A stretch of 5,979 nt of DNA, taken from Flavobacteriales bacterium CG18_big_fil_WC_8_21_14_2_50_32_9 (GTDB lineage: Bacteria; Bacteroidota; Bacteroidia; Flavobacteriales_E; Vicingaceae). The notes beneath the pieces are model-generated. The model searched no databases. It was given only the letters and a program-made list of their open reading frames with translations, and was not told the origin of the DNA. Below are positions 5,205 through 5,979 of the stretch, piece after piece (within the stretch, counting starts at the first letter, position 1; every line of letters begins with the position of its first letter). The stretch is taken from NCBI GenBank assembly GCA_002770955.1, contig PCUH01000305.1, forward strand, positions 11,718 through 17,696, written 5' to 3'. The translations under genes were made by a program, and so were the position numbers.

Positions 5205-5394
5205 AGAAGATTTCTCGACTGCATTTTTCTATTCCTCATACTTCGGAATGAAAAACATTGCTCGAAATGACAAAAAGAAACTCCACAGCCAAAATGAATG
5301 TCATTTCGAACGAAATTTTACAGGTTGAGGTACGAAACTTAGTAAAATGACGCTAGAGAAATCTTTTGAATTAAGACCTGAAAATTTCATCATT
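5203..5394. repeat. Palindromic repeat, copy 2 (intact)
   Basis: This is a complete unit. Its outer inverted repeat is AAGATTTCTC (5207-5216) with GAGAAATCTT (5356-5365). Its inner one is TCGAAATGACA (5262-5272) with TGTCATTTCGA (5299-5309), around a 26-base loop containing GAAACTCCACAGCC. The arms between these, about 45 bp each, are imperfect inverted copies. Copy 3 matches it at all but about ten positions over some 178 bp. The right end continues to CATCATT (5394), as in copy 1, and contains the last codons and stop of the GIY-YIG gene. As RNA it would fold into a long hairpin at the 3' end of that gene. Confidence 0.9.
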
Positions 5395-5673
5395 AAGAAA
5401 AATCCAATTGGGATTGAGGGTTTCTATCAATTGTTCTTTCTTTTTTCTACTCCACTTTTTTAATTGTTTTTCTCTATCAATAGCGTGTTCTATTTGTTCA
5501 AAATGTTCGTAGTAAATTAAATTATAGCAATAGTATTTACCTGCAAAAGATTTTAATGTTCCTTTGTCTTCTTGATGTTCAAACATTCTTTTTCTTAAAT
5601 CATTGGTAACACCAATATATAAGGTCGTTTTATTAGGGTTTGTTGTGATATAAACAAAATAATTGTGTTGCAT
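5371..5673 (-). CDS. GIY-YIG nuclease family protein, single domain
   Basis: A 100-residue protein consisting of one GIY-YIG domain, the metal-dependent DNA-cleaving fold of UvrC, homing endonucleases and YhbQ/UPF0213-type proteins. Visible elements are the first strand with FVYIT (6-10, the GIY-equivalent tyrosine), LYIGVTNDL (18-26, the YIG motif), the catalytic arginine region LRKRMFEH (26-33), FAGKYYCYNLIYYE (43-56), the metal-binding glutamate in AIDREKQLKKW (E68), and the NPNW motif (87-90). All expected active-site residues are present, so it is probably competent. No separate DNA-binding domain exists. It lies between two direct copies of the palindromic repeat, and its last seven residues (NDEIFRS) and stop are encoded in the end of copy 2. 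Its cellular role is unknown; repair, mobility or repeat processing are all possible. Confidence 0.9.
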   Translation of the reverse strand: MQHNYFVYITTNPNKTTLYIGVTNDLRKRMFEHQEDKGTLKSFAGKYYCYNLIYYEHFEQIEHAIDREKQLKKWSRKKKEQLIETLNPNWIFLNDEIFRS

Positions 5674-5698
5674 TTATCAAAAATAAAAGATCAATTAT

Positions 5699-5706
5699 CA
5701 AATTTA
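5699..5706 (-). promoter_or_regulatory. Possible -7 box for the GIY-YIG gene
   Basis: TAAATTTG on the minus strand fits TAnnTTTG, 25 bases before the start codon, between repeat copy 3 and the gene. A second match, TATTTTTG at 5678-5685, is too near the start codon unless the transcript is leaderless. Neither has a clear -33 box. Confidence 0.3.
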
Positions 5707-5722
5707 CATTAATGCTTTTAAA

Positions 5723-5901
5723 TAAGAAGATTTCTTGACTGCATTTTTCTATTCCTCATACTTCGGAATGAAAAATATTGCTCGAAATGACACCAAAAGA
5801 AACTCCACAGCCAATTAATTGTCATTTCGAACGAAATTTTACAGGTTGAGGTACGAAACTTAGTAAAATGAAGCTAGAGAAATCTTTTGAATTAAGACCT
5901 A
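5723..5901. repeat. Palindromic repeat, copy 3 (intact)
   Basis: The outer arms AAGATTTCTT (5727-5736) and GAGAAATCTT (5877-5886) differ from perfect pairing by one base, and the inner arms TCGAAATGACA (5782-5792) and TGTCATTTCGA (5820-5830) are perfect. Compared with copy 2 it has a few substitutions, two extra C in the loop and a different short stretch before the right inner arm. Unlike copies 1 and 2 it stops matching after ATTAAGACCT (5891-5900) and lacks the tail ending CATCATT. It occupies most of the 306 bases from the GIY-YIG start codon to the window end; no gene was seen there. Confidence 0.88.
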
Positions 5902-5946
5902 AAAAATCTATTAATATTAGCTCTTTTAAGTTAAACTCTAATACCA

Positions 5947-5979
5947 AAAAAACTTAATTACTCCAAAAACAAGAAGATT
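5947..5979. repeat. Probable left edge of a fourth repeat copy, cut by the window end
   Basis: The last bases, CTCCAAAAACAAGAAGATT, closely match the left flank and start of copy 2 (CTCCAAAAATAAGAAGATT, 5194-5212). An AACTTA block precedes both. The window ends before the diagnostic TCTCGACTGC, so this is a likely but unproven copy. Confidence 0.5.

Noticed and set aside
5203..5979. Recurring repeats considered as a CRISPR array
   Set aside because: Units are about 160-190 bp, palindromic and separated by genes or irregular gaps, with no short regular spacers and no cas genes.

Overview
The window looks like chromosomal DNA of a Bacteroidota bacterium, probably of the flavobacterial or chitinophagal type. 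The evidence is the strong A+T bias, A-rich leaders without Shine-Dalgarno sites, -7 boxes of the TAnnTTTG type, secreted proteins cleaved before Gln, and intergenic palindromic repeats containing TCGAAATGACA. No rRNA, tRNA or CRISPR array was seen. The genus cannot be named from this sequence.

Left part (1-2235, + strand): housekeeping genes. The 3' 86% or so of rarA (AAA+ ATPase of replication-fork maintenance) enters from the left edge. A 106-bp spacer with small direct repeats follows, then a complete dapB (lysine/diaminopimelate pathway). Eleven bases after dapB lies a 98-codon gene of unknown function.

Middle part (2267-4000, - strand): a complete three-gene toxin-antitoxin operon of the hipBST type. 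The genes are translationally coupled by ATGA overlaps: hipB (Xre-type DNA-binding protein), hipS (detached N-terminal subdomain of HipA) and hipT (HipA-like Ser/Thr kinase core with an S-I-S autophosphorylation motif). A good Bacteroidota promoter precedes hipB. Three copies of an AGTGC-N8-GCACT palindrome, centred 61-62 bp apart, bracket or lie upstream of this promoter, one of them over the hipB start codon. This suggests HipB autorepression through several operators.

Right part (4001-5979, - strand): an accessory-looking stretch. It holds two small secreted proteins (one with MORN-like repeats, one lipocalin-like) and a 100-residue GIY-YIG nuclease-family protein. These are interspersed with three copies of a palindromic repeat of about 160-190 bp, and a fourth copy seems to start at the right edge. 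Two copies flank the GIY-YIG gene, and the last codons of that gene lie in the end of a repeat copy. The same tail recurs at the end of another copy that has no GIY-YIG gene beside it. A link between this nuclease family and the repeat, comparable in logic to REP sequences and their RAYT transposases, is the most speculative and perhaps most novel feature of the window.
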